Positions 1-5,404 of a stretch of DNA of 5,404 nucleotides are shown here, piece after piece. Within the stretch, counting starts at the first letter, position 1. Every line of letters starts with the position of its first letter. The notes below the pieces were generated by a model. That model did no database searches and was not told the origin of the DNA. It saw only the letters and a list, made by a program, of their open reading frames with translations. The stretch covers positions 1 to 5,404 of the forward strand of contig CAJMNU010000108.1 of the NCBI GenBank assembly GCA_905214855.1. Direction: 5' to 3'. The translations under genes and the position numbers were made by a program. The DNA comes from an uncultured bacterium. Its GTDB lineage: Bacteria; Bacillota; Clostridia; Lachnospirales; Lachnospiraceae.

Positions 1-470
1 TTCTTCTTAATTGCAACAGACGCTTCATGCTCTGTCATGCCACGGACATCCATCAGACGCTGAATCCTGTCTTCCTTTTCTGCACAGATAAAAACGCTTA
101 AAACATCCGTTCTTTTTCTTAGGATATAATCTGCACATCTTCCCACGATCACACATGGTCCCTGATCTGCCAATTGCCTTATGATAGATGCCTGTGCTTT
201 ATATAGCTGATCACTCAATGATTCTGCATATTCTGCAAGATAATAGTGGGCATCAATATTCCAAGCTGTCTGATAAGAAGCAATAAAGCCATTCAATGCC
301 TTTTCATCCAGAGATTCTGCCTCTGCGGTTGTCAGATTCAGCTCTTTTGCTGCCATCTCGATCAAATTTCTGTCATATAATGGAATTTCCAGATCCTTTG
401 CAAGCCGTGCACCAATATCATGTCCACCACTGCCAAATTGCCGTCCGATCGTAATAATCGTTTTACCCAT
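1..470 (-). CDS. Cytidylate kinase-like family protein (3' end cut by window edge)
   Basis: Reading down from an ATG at 470-468 gives 156 uninterrupted codons that run off the window edge, so the C-terminus is missing. Relatives are about 200 residues long. The N-terminus, MGKTIITIGRQFGSGGHDIG, carries a P-loop-like glycine-rich segment (residues 9-20). It is followed by LYDRNLI (31-37) and a conserved CVIVGRCADYIL stretch (106-117), then a basic/Asp-Arg region (about 118-145) resembling the lid side of nucleoside monophosphate kinases. These are hallmarks of the cytidylate-kinase-like family (Pfam PF13189 type), a soluble cytoplasmic P-loop kinase fold. Its true substrate is generally unproven, so CMP phosphorylation should not be assumed. 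The start is supported by AAGGAG at 484-479, eight bases upstream. It lies beyond the terminator at 554-593, so it is probably not part of the citrate-branch operon. The family call is strong; the function is open. Confidence 0.88.
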   Translation of the reverse strand, partial: MGKTIITIGRQFGSGGHDIGARLAKDLEIPLYDRNLIEMAAKELNLTTAEAESLDEKALNGFIASYQTAWNIDAHYYLAEYAESLSDQLYKAQASIIRQLADQGPCVIVGRCADYILRKRTDVLSVFICAEKEDRIQRLMDVRGMTEHEASVAIKK

Positions 471-487
471 ACAGTCCACTCCTTCCT

Positions 488-500
488 ATCCCTTCGGGAT
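488..500 (-). other. Small leader hairpin upstream of the kinase-like gene
   Basis: ATCCC and GGGAT form a perfect 5-bp stem around a 3-base loop. It lies four bases upstream of the Shine-Dalgarno sequence (479-484) of the kinase-like gene. It has no following T-run, so it is not a terminator. It may shape access to the ribosome binding site or stabilise the 5' end of the transcript. It may also be chance, since a 5-bp stem is short. Confidence 0.35.
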
Positions 501-533
501 GTTGTTGATAAGATCCACTTAGTTCTTACCTAC

Positions 534-542
534 ATTCTATCA
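534..542 (-). promoter_or_regulatory. Candidate extended -10 promoter for the kinase-like gene
   Basis: Read on the minus strand this is TGATAGAAT, an extended -10 pattern (TG-N-TATAAT with one mismatch). No convincing -35 box lies 16-18 bases upstream, where the terminator's T-rich arm sits. Transcription would start near 527, giving a leader of roughly 57 bases before the ATG at 470. The position just after the terminator of the previous operon fits an independent promoter. This call comes from pattern matching only. Confidence 0.35.
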
Positions 543-553
543 AATATTTAGAA

Positions 554-593
554 AAGAGAAAAGCATAAAATAAATTTTTTATACTTTTCTCTT
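554..593. terminator. A/T-rich hairpin terminator, possibly bidirectional
   Basis: The arms 554-570 and 577-593 pair over 17 positions around a 6-base loop (571-576). The outer core is AGAGAAAAG against CTTTTCTCT. The one imperfect position (564/583) is a G-U wobble in the minus-strand RNA but a C-A mismatch in plus-strand RNA. It starts 14 bases after the stop codon of the aconitase-like gene. In the minus direction only a short T-rich tail (TTTCT) follows. In the plus direction a stronger TATTTTTTT run follows, but no plus-strand gene is visible here. The best reading is the end of the operon transcript. The low G+C of the stem makes its efficiency uncertain. Confidence 0.7.
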
Positions 594-607
594 ATTTTTT
601 TACAATT

Positions 608-2893
608 TTAAACTCTATTACGATTTTTATTATAATTAATCAGACATCCAACACGGACAATCTTCTTCTCATCTTCTGTCATATCTGCCAGATACAGTGA
701 GATCTCTTTCACAGTATCTTTAATCACATATGCCCTGATCTGTTTTCCATTCTCTTCCAACGCTTGCAGAACATTCGGAATATAGATATAATCTCCCACC
801 TCAAAATCAGGCTCTTCTTTCATCTGAAATGGCAGCATACCCCAGTTCATAACATTGGAGCGATATCGTTTCGTTGCGTATTCTTTTACAATGTTCGCAA
901 GACCTCCCAAGACTCTCTGACAGCTTGCCGCCTGCTCTCTTGCAGAACCATCTCCCGGCTTTATTGCATAGATCATACTTCCGATTTCAATTTCCTGCGG
1001 TTTCACATGTTCGCTGCCTGATATGCCAGCGATTCTTCTGTAAACTTCCTCAAGTTCCTTCGGTAAAGATCCATCCAGACGTTCTTTCTCCAGTTTCTGT
1101 ACCTCTTTTGCCTTTCCTACATATTCTGGATCTCTTCTTGACAAAGTAAACTCTGCCAGCCCCAGTGGATTGGAACGATAGGAAGAGGTCTCTCCGGAAG
1201 GAATCAGCTCATCCGTTGTCGTGACAGGATCCATGATCTTAGAACAAACCCGAAGTAAGATATGATCGGATAACTCCTCCATCTGAGGCCAATCCTTAAT
1301 ATTTGGACCATAGATCAGGTCTTCTTTCGTTTCCGCCTTGCCATATCCCTGGTACACTCTTCGGTCATATGCAGCACTGTCATACTCATACATTGGAACT
1401 TCATATCCATCTGCCACATCTGTTGCCGGTGTCAGGACACCTCCATTTGCTGCTGTAGCCGCAATCGAACGTGCATCCATCAGTGCAACCGCTGCAAGCT
1501 GTCCTGCTCCTGGTTTAGAACCTTCTCTGTTAGGGAAGTTTCTTGTAGTATGTCTTATGCTTAATCCGTTGTTTGCTGGAGTGTCTCCTGCACCGAAACA
1601 TGGTCCACAGAAAGCCGTGCGGACAATAGCCCCTGCTGCCATCAGTTCATTCACTGCTCCCTTTTTCACAAGATCCATGAAGACAGGCTGAGAAGATGGG
1701 TAGACAGAAAGCTGGAACACACCGTTTCCACAACTCTTATTCTGCAAAATATGTGCTGCTTCCATTACATTACTGTAATTGCCGCCTGCACATCCTGCGA
1801 TCACGCCCTGCTGCACATGCAATTTCCCATTTTTGATCTTATCCAGTAAATGCAGGGAAACATTTGGATTTCCAGAAATTTTTGCAGCTTCTACTTCCAC
1901 TGTATGCAAAATATCTTCCAGATTCTCATTCAGTTCATCAATCTCATACACATTGCTTGGATGGAATGGGAGCGCAATCATTGGTTTCACAGAACTTAAA
2001 TCCACATAGACCATGCCATCATAATAGGCAACATCTGCCGGATTTAATTCTTCGTAATCCTCTTCTCTCTTATGCTGTTTTAAGAATGCTTTTGTATCTT
2101 CATCTGTTCTCCAGATGGAAGTCAGACAGGTTGTCTCTGTTGTCATGACATCCACACCATTTCTATAATCTGTTGTCATGGAAGATACACCCGGTCCTAC
2201 AAATTCCATTACTTTATTTTTCACATATCCGTTTTTAAACACAGCGCCAATGATCGCCAATGCAATATCCTGTGGACCTACCCCCGGCATTGGCTTATTA
2301 TCCAAATAGACTGCAACCACGCCTGGATAATTGACATCATATGTATCACAGAGAAGCTGTTTTACCAATTCTCCTCCACCTTCTCCGATCGCCATTGTTC
2401 CCAAAGCCCCATAACGGGTATGGCTGTCTGAACCAAGGATCATTTTTTTACAGCCTGCCATCTGTTCTCTCATATATTGATGGATGACTGCAATATGAGG
2501 AGGCACAAAAATACCACCATATTTCTTACAAGCTGACAGACCAAACAGGTGGTCATCCTCATTGATCGTTCCTCCCACTGCACACAGGGTATTGTGACAA
2601 TTTGTCAATACATAAGGAATTGGAAATTTCTCCATTCCAGATGCCTTCGCAGTCTGGATAATACCCACAAATGTGATATCATGAGATGCCATCGCATCAA
2701 AACGGATCTTTAACTTTTCCATATCACCTGATGTATTATGTGCCTGCAAAATAGAATAGGCGATCGTACCTTTTTTCGCCTCTTCTTTCACTGGTTCATA
2801 TCCTGTCAGGCTGGCAACTTTTGCACTCTCTGCCTCTGGAATGATCTCTGTGCCATGTACCAAATACACACCGCCATCATATAATTTCACCAT
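608..2893 (-). CDS. acn: Aconitase-superfamily hydratase (probable aconitate hydratase)
   Basis: This 761-residue [4Fe-4S] (de)hydratase probably interconverts citrate and isocitrate via cis-aconitate in the cytoplasm. Visible landmarks in order are MASHDIT (68-74), IHQYM (137-141), GSDSHT (154-159), the first presumed cluster cysteine in GCAGGNYSN (367-375; Cys368), and the pair FCGPCFG (428-434; Cys429, Cys432). [10 protein letters not shown] (449-458) holds the two substrate arginines, [11 protein letters not shown] (558-568) precedes Arg573, and the C-terminal swivel domain carries [10 protein letters not shown] (647-656; Ser650, Arg652). The length fits single-chain aconitases. Two motifs depart from the classical form: GSCTNS is replaced by GCAGGN, and GSSRE by GSARE. 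This places it in the divergent 'hydratase'/YbhJ-like branch. The start is fixed by GGGAGG at 2906-2901, seven bases upstream. The 30-bp gap after isocitrate dehydrogenase indicates co-transcription and supports the aconitase role. A different hydroxyacid substrate remains possible. Confidence 0.9.
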   Translation of the reverse strand: MVKLYDGGVYLVHGTEIIPEAESAKVASLTGYEPVKEEAKKGTIAYSILQAHNTSGDMEKLKIRFDAMASHDITFVGIIQTAKASGMEKFPIPYVLTNCHNTLCAVGGTINEDDHLFGLSACKKYGGIFVPPHIAVIHQYMREQMAGCKKMILGSDSHTRYGALGTMAIGEGGGELVKQLLCDTYDVNYPGVVAVYLDNKPMPGVGPQDIALAIIGAVFKNGYVKNKVMEFVGPGVSSMTTDYRNGVDVMTTETTCLTSIWRTDEDTKAFLKQHKREEDYEELNPADVAYYDGMVYVDLSSVKPMIALPFHPSNVYEIDELNENLEDILHTVEVEAAKISGNPNVSLHLLDKIKNGKLHVQQGVIAGCAGGNYSNVMEAAHILQNKSCGNGVFQLSVYPSSQPVFMDLVKKGAVNELMAAGAIVRTAFCGPCFGAGDTPANNGLSIRHTTRNFPNREGSKPGAGQLAAVALMDARSIAATAANGGVLTPATDVADGYEVPMYEYDSAAYDRRVYQGYGKAETKEDLIYGPNIKDWPQMEELSDHILLRVCSKIMDPVTTTDELIPSGETSSYRSNPLGLAEFTLSRRDPEYVGKAKEVQKLEKERLDGSLPKELEEVYRRIAGISGSEHVKPQEIEIGSMIYAIKPGDGSAREQAASCQRVLGGLANIVKEYATKRYRSNVMNWGMLPFQMKEEPDFEVGDYIYIPNVLQALEENGKQIRAYVIKDTVKEISLYLADMTEDEKKIVRVGCLINYNKNRNRV

Positions 2894-2923
2894 AGTTCTT
2901 CCTCCCTTGCCAAAGACTGCTCC

Positions 2924-4135
2924 TTACAGCATTTTCTCCAGATTCTTTCTGATCTCAGCAATGAAATCCTGACTGTTCAGCACTGTTACATCTTTTAAAG
3001 TAGTGATCAATGCCAGATCTTTTGTCATTTTTCCTGACTCGATCAAATCCAATGTTGCTTTTTCCAGTTTATCTGCAAATGCACAGAGTTCAGGAATCTC
3101 ATCCAGTTCTCCACGTTTTTTAAGAGCACCGCTCCACGCAAAGATGGTTGCAACAGAGTTTGTAGATGTCTCTTCTCCCTTTAAATGTTTGTAATAATGT
3201 CTCTGCACTGTGCCATGTGCTGCCTCATACTCATATACACCTGCCGGAGAGACAAGAACGGATGTCATCATTGCCAGAGAACCAAAGGCAGAAGATACCA
3301 TATCACTCATAACGTCTCCGTCATAATTTTTACATGCCCAGATAAAACCACCCTTTGCCTTCATCACTCTTGCCACTGCATCATCGATCAAGGTATAAAA
3401 ATAGGTGATCTGTGCTTTTTCAAATTTTTCTTTATATTCTGCATCAAAAATTTCCTGGAAAATATCTTTAAAGCGGTGATCATACTTTTTGGAAATGGTA
3501 TCTTTAGACGCAAACCACAGATCCTGTTTCGTCTGCAATGCATACTCAAAACAAGAACGTGCAAAACTGGAAATGGATGCATCTGTATTATGCATTCCCT
3601 GCAAAACTCCTGGACCCGTAAATTCATGTATCACTTCTCTTGTCTGTGTTCCATCCTCAGCAGTAAAAACCAACTCTGCTTTTCCTGCTCCCGGAACTAC
3701 AATCTCTGCATTTTTATATACATCACCATATGCATGACGTGCCAGCGTGATAGGCTTTTCCCAATTTCTGACACAAGGCTCGATTCCTTTTACCAAGATC
3801 GGCGTACGGAAAACTGTTCCATCTAACATCGCACGAATCGTTCCATTAGGACTTTTCCACATTTCCTTCAAATGGTATTCATCCATTCTCGCTGCATTTG
3901 GTGTGATCGTAGCACATTTTACAGCTACACCATATTTTAAGGTGGCATTTGCAGAGTCTTTTGTCACCTGATCGTTTGTCTCGTTACGGTGTTCCAATCC
4001 CAGATCGTAGTACTCTGTTTTCAAATCCACAAACGGAAGAAGAAGTTCCTCTTTGATCATCTTCCAGAGAATCCTTGTCATCTCATCTCCATCCATCTCA
4101 ACCAACGGTGTTTTCATTTTGATCTTATCTGTCAT
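2924..4135 (-). CDS. icd: NADP-dependent isocitrate dehydrogenase (eukaryote-like homodimeric type)
   Basis: It oxidatively decarboxylates isocitrate to 2-oxoglutarate with NADP+ and Mg2+/Mn2+, acting as a cytoplasmic homodimer. The preferred start (ATG 4135-4133) gives 403 residues. An in-frame ATG at 4165 would add ten residues ([10 protein letters not shown]) but has no ribosome binding site. Numbering from the preferred start, the sequence shows EMDGDEMTR (13-21) and WKSPNGTIR (93-101; substrate residues Ser95, Asn97, Arg101). Arg110 (GTVFR), RHAYGD (133-138; the equivalent of human IDH1 Arg132) and the catalytic Lys211 (SKDT) follow. The metal ligands lie in LIDD (249-252) and YDGDVMSD (271-278). 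[10 protein letters not shown] (305-314) has the Arg-His pair typical of NADP specificity. The close match to animal/yeast IDH1 marks the type II subfamily rather than the E. coli type. It is the first gene after the repeat-bearing spacer and is followed 30 bp later by the aconitase-like gene. The family call is essentially certain. Confidence 0.97.
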   Translation of the reverse strand: MTDKIKMKTPLVEMDGDEMTRILWKMIKEELLLPFVDLKTEYYDLGLEHRNETNDQVTKDSANATLKYGVAVKCATITPNAARMDEYHLKEMWKSPNGTIRAMLDGTVFRTPILVKGIEPCVRNWEKPITLARHAYGDVYKNAEIVVPGAGKAELVFTAEDGTQTREVIHEFTGPGVLQGMHNTDASISSFARSCFEYALQTKQDLWFASKDTISKKYDHRFKDIFQEIFDAEYKEKFEKAQITYFYTLIDDAVARVMKAKGGFIWACKNYDGDVMSDMVSSAFGSLAMMTSVLVSPAGVYEYEAAHGTVQRHYYKHLKGEETSTNSVATIFAWSGALKKRGELDEIPELCAFADKLEKATLDLIESGKMTKDLALITTLKDVTVLNSQDFIAEIRKNLEKML

Positions 4136-4146
4136 GTCATCCCCAA

Positions 4147-4151
4147 CCTTT
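4147..4151 (-). promoter_or_regulatory. Ribosome binding site deciding the isocitrate dehydrogenase start
   Basis: Minus-strand AAAGG lies 11 bases before the ATG at 4135, with a further G-rich stretch (GGGG, 4144-4141) between them. The alternative in-frame ATG at 4165 is preceded only by A/T-rich sequence with no Shine-Dalgarno match. Proteins of this family normally begin within a few residues of the [14 protein letters not shown] segment, which also favours 4135. The spacing is a little long, so initiation may be weaker than for the neighbouring genes. Confidence 0.6.
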
Positions 4152-4167
4152 CTGCTTTTTGCCATAG

Positions 4168-4177
4168 TATCATGATA
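4168..4177. repeat. 10-bp perfect palindrome TATCATGATA
   Basis: This perfect inverted repeat lies between the candidate transcription start (about 4200) and the isocitrate dehydrogenase start codon, in the would-be 5' leader. It could be a protein half-site pair. It could also be a chance palindrome, since the surrounding DNA is very A/T-rich. No similar perfect copy was noticed elsewhere in the spacer. Confidence 0.3.
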
Positions 4178-4207
4178 TGATTAATATATCTAAAACATCT
4201 TATATGC

Positions 4208-4235
4208 TTTATATTTTAGTCTTGATATACCTCAA
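4208..4235 (-). promoter_or_regulatory. Candidate promoter for isocitrate dehydrogenase-aconitase
   Basis: On the minus strand TTGAGG (4235-4230) and TATAAA (4213-4208) are separated by 16 bases, resembling a vegetative sigma-A promoter. Transcription would begin near 4200, giving a leader of about 65 bases before the ATG at 4135. The -35 lies in one copy of the 35-bp repeat and the -10 in the next, so a protein bound to the repeats would cover this promoter. The spacer is very A/T-rich, so TATAAA-like hexamers are expected by chance. Confidence 0.4.
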
Positions 4236-4251
4236 ACGTCTTGTAGACTTT
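4235..4251. promoter_or_regulatory. Imperfect palindrome, candidate operator
   Basis: The plus strand reads AA-N-GTCT-TGT-AGAC-N-TT, a 17-bp imperfect palindrome centred on 4243 that abuts the candidate -35 box. The related position in the second repeat copy can be drawn as AAA-N-CAT-N5-ATG-N-TTT (4192-4210, centred on 4201). The two centres are 42 bp apart. GntR-family dimers of the FadR/FCD group bind short A/T-flanked inverted repeats with GT...AC halves. Assigning this site to the neighbouring regulator is inference only. Confidence 0.35.
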
Positions 4252-4280
4252 ATATTGCATCTTTATATTTCTTGCATATT

Positions 4281-4943
4281 CTATTGATATACTTCTTTTA
4301 ACCCGTTTTTTACGATATTTGCATACGCATTCTGCACATGCTGATTGGCAAGTTTTTCTGCTTTTTCTTCATTTTTTTCCTTGATCGCTTCCATGATCAT
4401 CCGATGTTCCTGATTGCTTGCCACTCCTCTTTTTTGTTCAGAAAGAGTCTTTTTTCTCGCCCGCATGACATATTTATGAAAATCACTCAATGTATGGGCA
4501 AGCATTTTGCTGTTGCAAGATTCATACATAATGACATGAAAACGACTGTCCAGCTCTGCCAACTGCTGCGTATTTCCTCTTGCAGCATGAAATTCCGCAA
4601 GATAAATATTTTCTTCCATTTCCTCCATCTTTTCTGGTGGAATATGACGGCAGCATAATCTGGCACACAGCCCCTCCAGCAGAGAGCGCATCATATAGAT
4701 ATCTTCCACATCCTTTGCTGTAATGCTGTTGACATATGCGCCTTTATTCGGTATGATCTCCACCAGCCCTTCCAGTGCGAGCTGGCGAAGCGCCTCCCGC
4801 ACCGGAGTCCTGCTGACCCCTAACTCCTCACATAAGGTTAATTCTCTTAACTCTTCGTGGTTGTGGTATACATCATTTAGGATATCTTCCCTTAATTTTA
4901 CAAATACCTGATCGCTCAGGGAAGCTCTGCCTCTCTCTCCCAT
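4281..4943 (-). CDS. GntR-family transcriptional regulator, FCD (FadR-type) subfamily
   Basis: This is a 220-residue DNA-binding regulator. An N-terminal winged helix-turn-helix (about 9-73) includes the diagnostic ELGVSRTPVREALRQLALEG segment (40-59) and the wing IPNKGAYV (64-71). An all-helical C-terminal FCD ligand domain (about 80-210) follows. The candidate metal/ligand residues typical of FCD domains are present: Asp132 and His136 (LDSRFH), His180 (NQEH) and His202 (NQHV). Such domains usually bind small carboxylates. The length is normal. The start is set by AGGAG at 4955-4951, seven bases upstream. It follows the citrate synthase-like gene by 63 bp with no hairpin terminator visible, so read-through is likely. 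The 63-bp gap shows no clear promoter. Its placement before isocitrate dehydrogenase and aconitase suggests it controls this branch. Neither the effector nor whether it represses or activates can be read from the sequence. Confidence 0.93.
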   Translation of the reverse strand: MGERGRASLSDQVFVKLREDILNDVYHNHEELRELTLCEELGVSRTPVREALRQLALEGLVEIIPNKGAYVNSITAKDVEDIYMMRSLLEGLCARLCCRHIPPEKMEEMEENIYLAEFHAARGNTQQLAELDSRFHVIMYESCNSKMLAHTLSDFHKYVMRARKKTLSEQKRGVASNQEHRMIMEAIKEKNEEKAEKLANQHVQNAYANIVKNGLKEVYQ

Positions 4944-5006
4944 TTTCCTTCTCCTGTTTCTCTTATTCTGTCTTCTGTTTTGATAATTCTAATCCATAAT
5001 TTTGTT

Positions 5007-5404
5007 TTATTGTTTTACGAAACCATTTTCCCCGTAAACATATCCAAGTTTTCCACTGACTTCTGAGATCACACGGATCAATTCTTCATCTGTGATAACA
5101 GTAACACGTCCTTCTTCATACTGCTTATCTACCCATTCTTTGATACCATGTACCAGCTCAGATGTCTTATCCAGCTGCCTGTCACCACGCAGTTTAAAGT
5201 AGGTATTCATCCAGTGAGCGATACCCGCCAGACCGGAAGTATTGGATACAGCACATAAAACCGGACGGTTCAGGAATTTCTCTGTATCAAAAATATTGTA
5301 GATCTCTTCATTCTTCAAAAGACCATCTGCATGGATACCAGCTCTTGTGACATTAAAATTCTTTCCCACAAACGGGGTTCTTGGCGGGATCTGGTAGCCA
5401 ATCT
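5007..5404 (-). CDS. Citrate/homocitrate synthase-family protein, probable (Re)-citrate synthase (C-terminal part)
   Basis: Only the last 131 codons are in the window. The frame is open to the right edge and ends with TAA at 5009-5007. It begins ...IGYQIPPRTPFVGKNF. The segment TRAGIHADG (residues 20-28 of the visible part) corresponds to the (S)GIHxDG element after the catalytic barrel of 2-isopropylmalate, homocitrate and (Re)-citrate synthases (DRE-TIM metallolyases). It is followed by NEEIYNIFD and a helical tail (about 50-131). The catalytic N-terminal barrel lies outside, so substrate residues cannot be checked. A GTG inside the frame at 5369 is an internal valine, not a start. The adjacent isocitrate dehydrogenase and aconitase genes favour (Re)-citrate synthase, the enzyme described in Clostridium kluyveri that replaces the usual Si-type enzyme in some anaerobes. 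Homocitrate synthase is the main alternative. No LeuA-type regulatory domain is apparent in the tail. Confidence 0.8.
   Translation of the reverse strand, partial: IGYQIPPRTPFVGKNFNVTRAGIHADGLLKNEEIYNIFDTEKFLNRPVLCAVSNTSGLAGIAHWMNTYFKLRGDRQLDKTSELVHGIKEWVDKQYEEGRVTVITDEELIRVISEVSGKLGYVYGENGFVKQ

Larger units (their letters stand above)
4181..4256. repeat. Two diverged tandem copies of a 35-bp unit (41-bp period)
   Basis: Copy 1 is 4222-4256 and copy 2 is 4181-4215. Aligned without gaps they agree at 28 of 35 positions, and five of the seven differences are transitions. A 6-bp linker (4216-4221) separates them. Read toward isocitrate dehydrogenase, each copy begins AATATAAAG and ends in a TATAT(C/T)AA block. 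The 9-bp core TTGATATAC of copy 1 recurs exactly at 4284-4292, inside the last codons of the regulator gene. An extra CTTTATAT lies at 4261-4268. The spacing of about four helical turns puts the copies on the same face of the DNA. It sits directly upstream of the isocitrate dehydrogenase gene and directly downstream of a GntR regulator gene. A regulator-binding array is plausible but unproven. Confidence 0.6.

Noticed and set aside
764..2148. Several plus-strand open frames opposite the aconitase-like gene
   Set aside because: All are short, overlap each other in different frames, and give composition-biased peptides without family resemblance. They are antisense shadows.
3388..3627. Minus-strand 79-codon frame inside isocitrate dehydrogenase
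   Set aside because: It is in an alternative frame of a well-conserved coding region with no supporting start signal.
3185..3826. Plus-strand open frame of 213 codons opposite isocitrate dehydrogenase
   Set aside because: It lies wholly antisense to a gene with unmistakable motifs. Its translation is rich in Cys, Ile and Phe with no recognisable domain, and it has no clear ribosome binding site. It is a shadow of the real gene.
4181..4292. Considered whether the short repeats were a CRISPR array
   Set aside because: There are only two diverged copies with a 6-bp linker and no spacers of uniform length, and no cas genes are nearby.
4338..4911. Plus-strand frames opposite the GntR regulator
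   Set aside because: They are antisense to an intact regulator gene. The Phe-rich peptide simply mirrors Lys/Glu-rich codons on the coding strand.
4944..5006. Considered a terminator or promoter between the synthase and regulator genes
   Set aside because: No stem-loop with a T-run and no paired -35/-10 could be supported. The stretch is mainly purine-rich on the coding strand with the AGGAG ribosome binding site.
5007..5369. GTG at 5369 as the start of a short separate gene
   Set aside because: The frame continues upstream without a stop to the window edge, and the upstream residues fit the synthase family, so the GTG is an internal valine.

Overview
The window looks like chromosomal DNA of an anaerobic, low-to-moderate-G+C Firmicute, most likely a clostridial gut bacterium (Lachnospiraceae-like). 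This rests on the A/T-rich spacers, the strong purine-rich ribosome binding sites, and a gene set that pairs a LeuA/homocitrate-synthase-type citrate synthase with an aconitase-family hydratase and an NADP-isocitrate dehydrogenase. The genus cannot be fixed from the sequence alone. All five genes lie on the minus strand, so transcription runs from high to low coordinates.

In transcription order the layout is as follows. (1) 5404-5007 is the C-terminal end of a DRE-TIM metallolyase-family synthase, probably (Re)-citrate synthase. (2) 4943-4281 is a GntR/FCD transcription factor. (3) 4280-4136 is a regulatory spacer. It holds two diverged copies of a 35-bp unit at a 41-bp period, a candidate promoter and small inverted repeats. 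(4) 4135-2924 is NADP-dependent isocitrate dehydrogenase of the eukaryote-like homodimeric type. (5) 2893-608 is an aconitase-superfamily protein, 30 bp behind the dehydrogenase and therefore almost certainly on the same transcript. (6) 593-554 is a long A/T-rich hairpin terminator. (7) 470-1 is the N-terminal three quarters of a cytidylate-kinase-like protein with its own leader, which appears to be a separate transcription unit.

Together the three enzymes form the oxidative half of a split citric acid cycle: acetyl-CoA + oxaloacetate to citrate, to isocitrate, to 2-oxoglutarate plus NADPH. Anaerobes that lack a full cycle use this branch to make 2-oxoglutarate for glutamate. The regulator lies inside this run, and its ligand-binding domain type (FCD) commonly senses carboxylates through a bound metal. 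A local citrate/2-oxoglutarate-responsive switch acting on the repeat-bearing spacer is a reasonable inference, but it is not shown by the sequence.

I see no mobile element, CRISPR array, RNA gene, phage gene or defence system. This is mostly ordinary core metabolism. The points most worth a second look are the tandem repeat spacer, the embedded regulator and the divergent active-site motifs of the aconitase-like protein.
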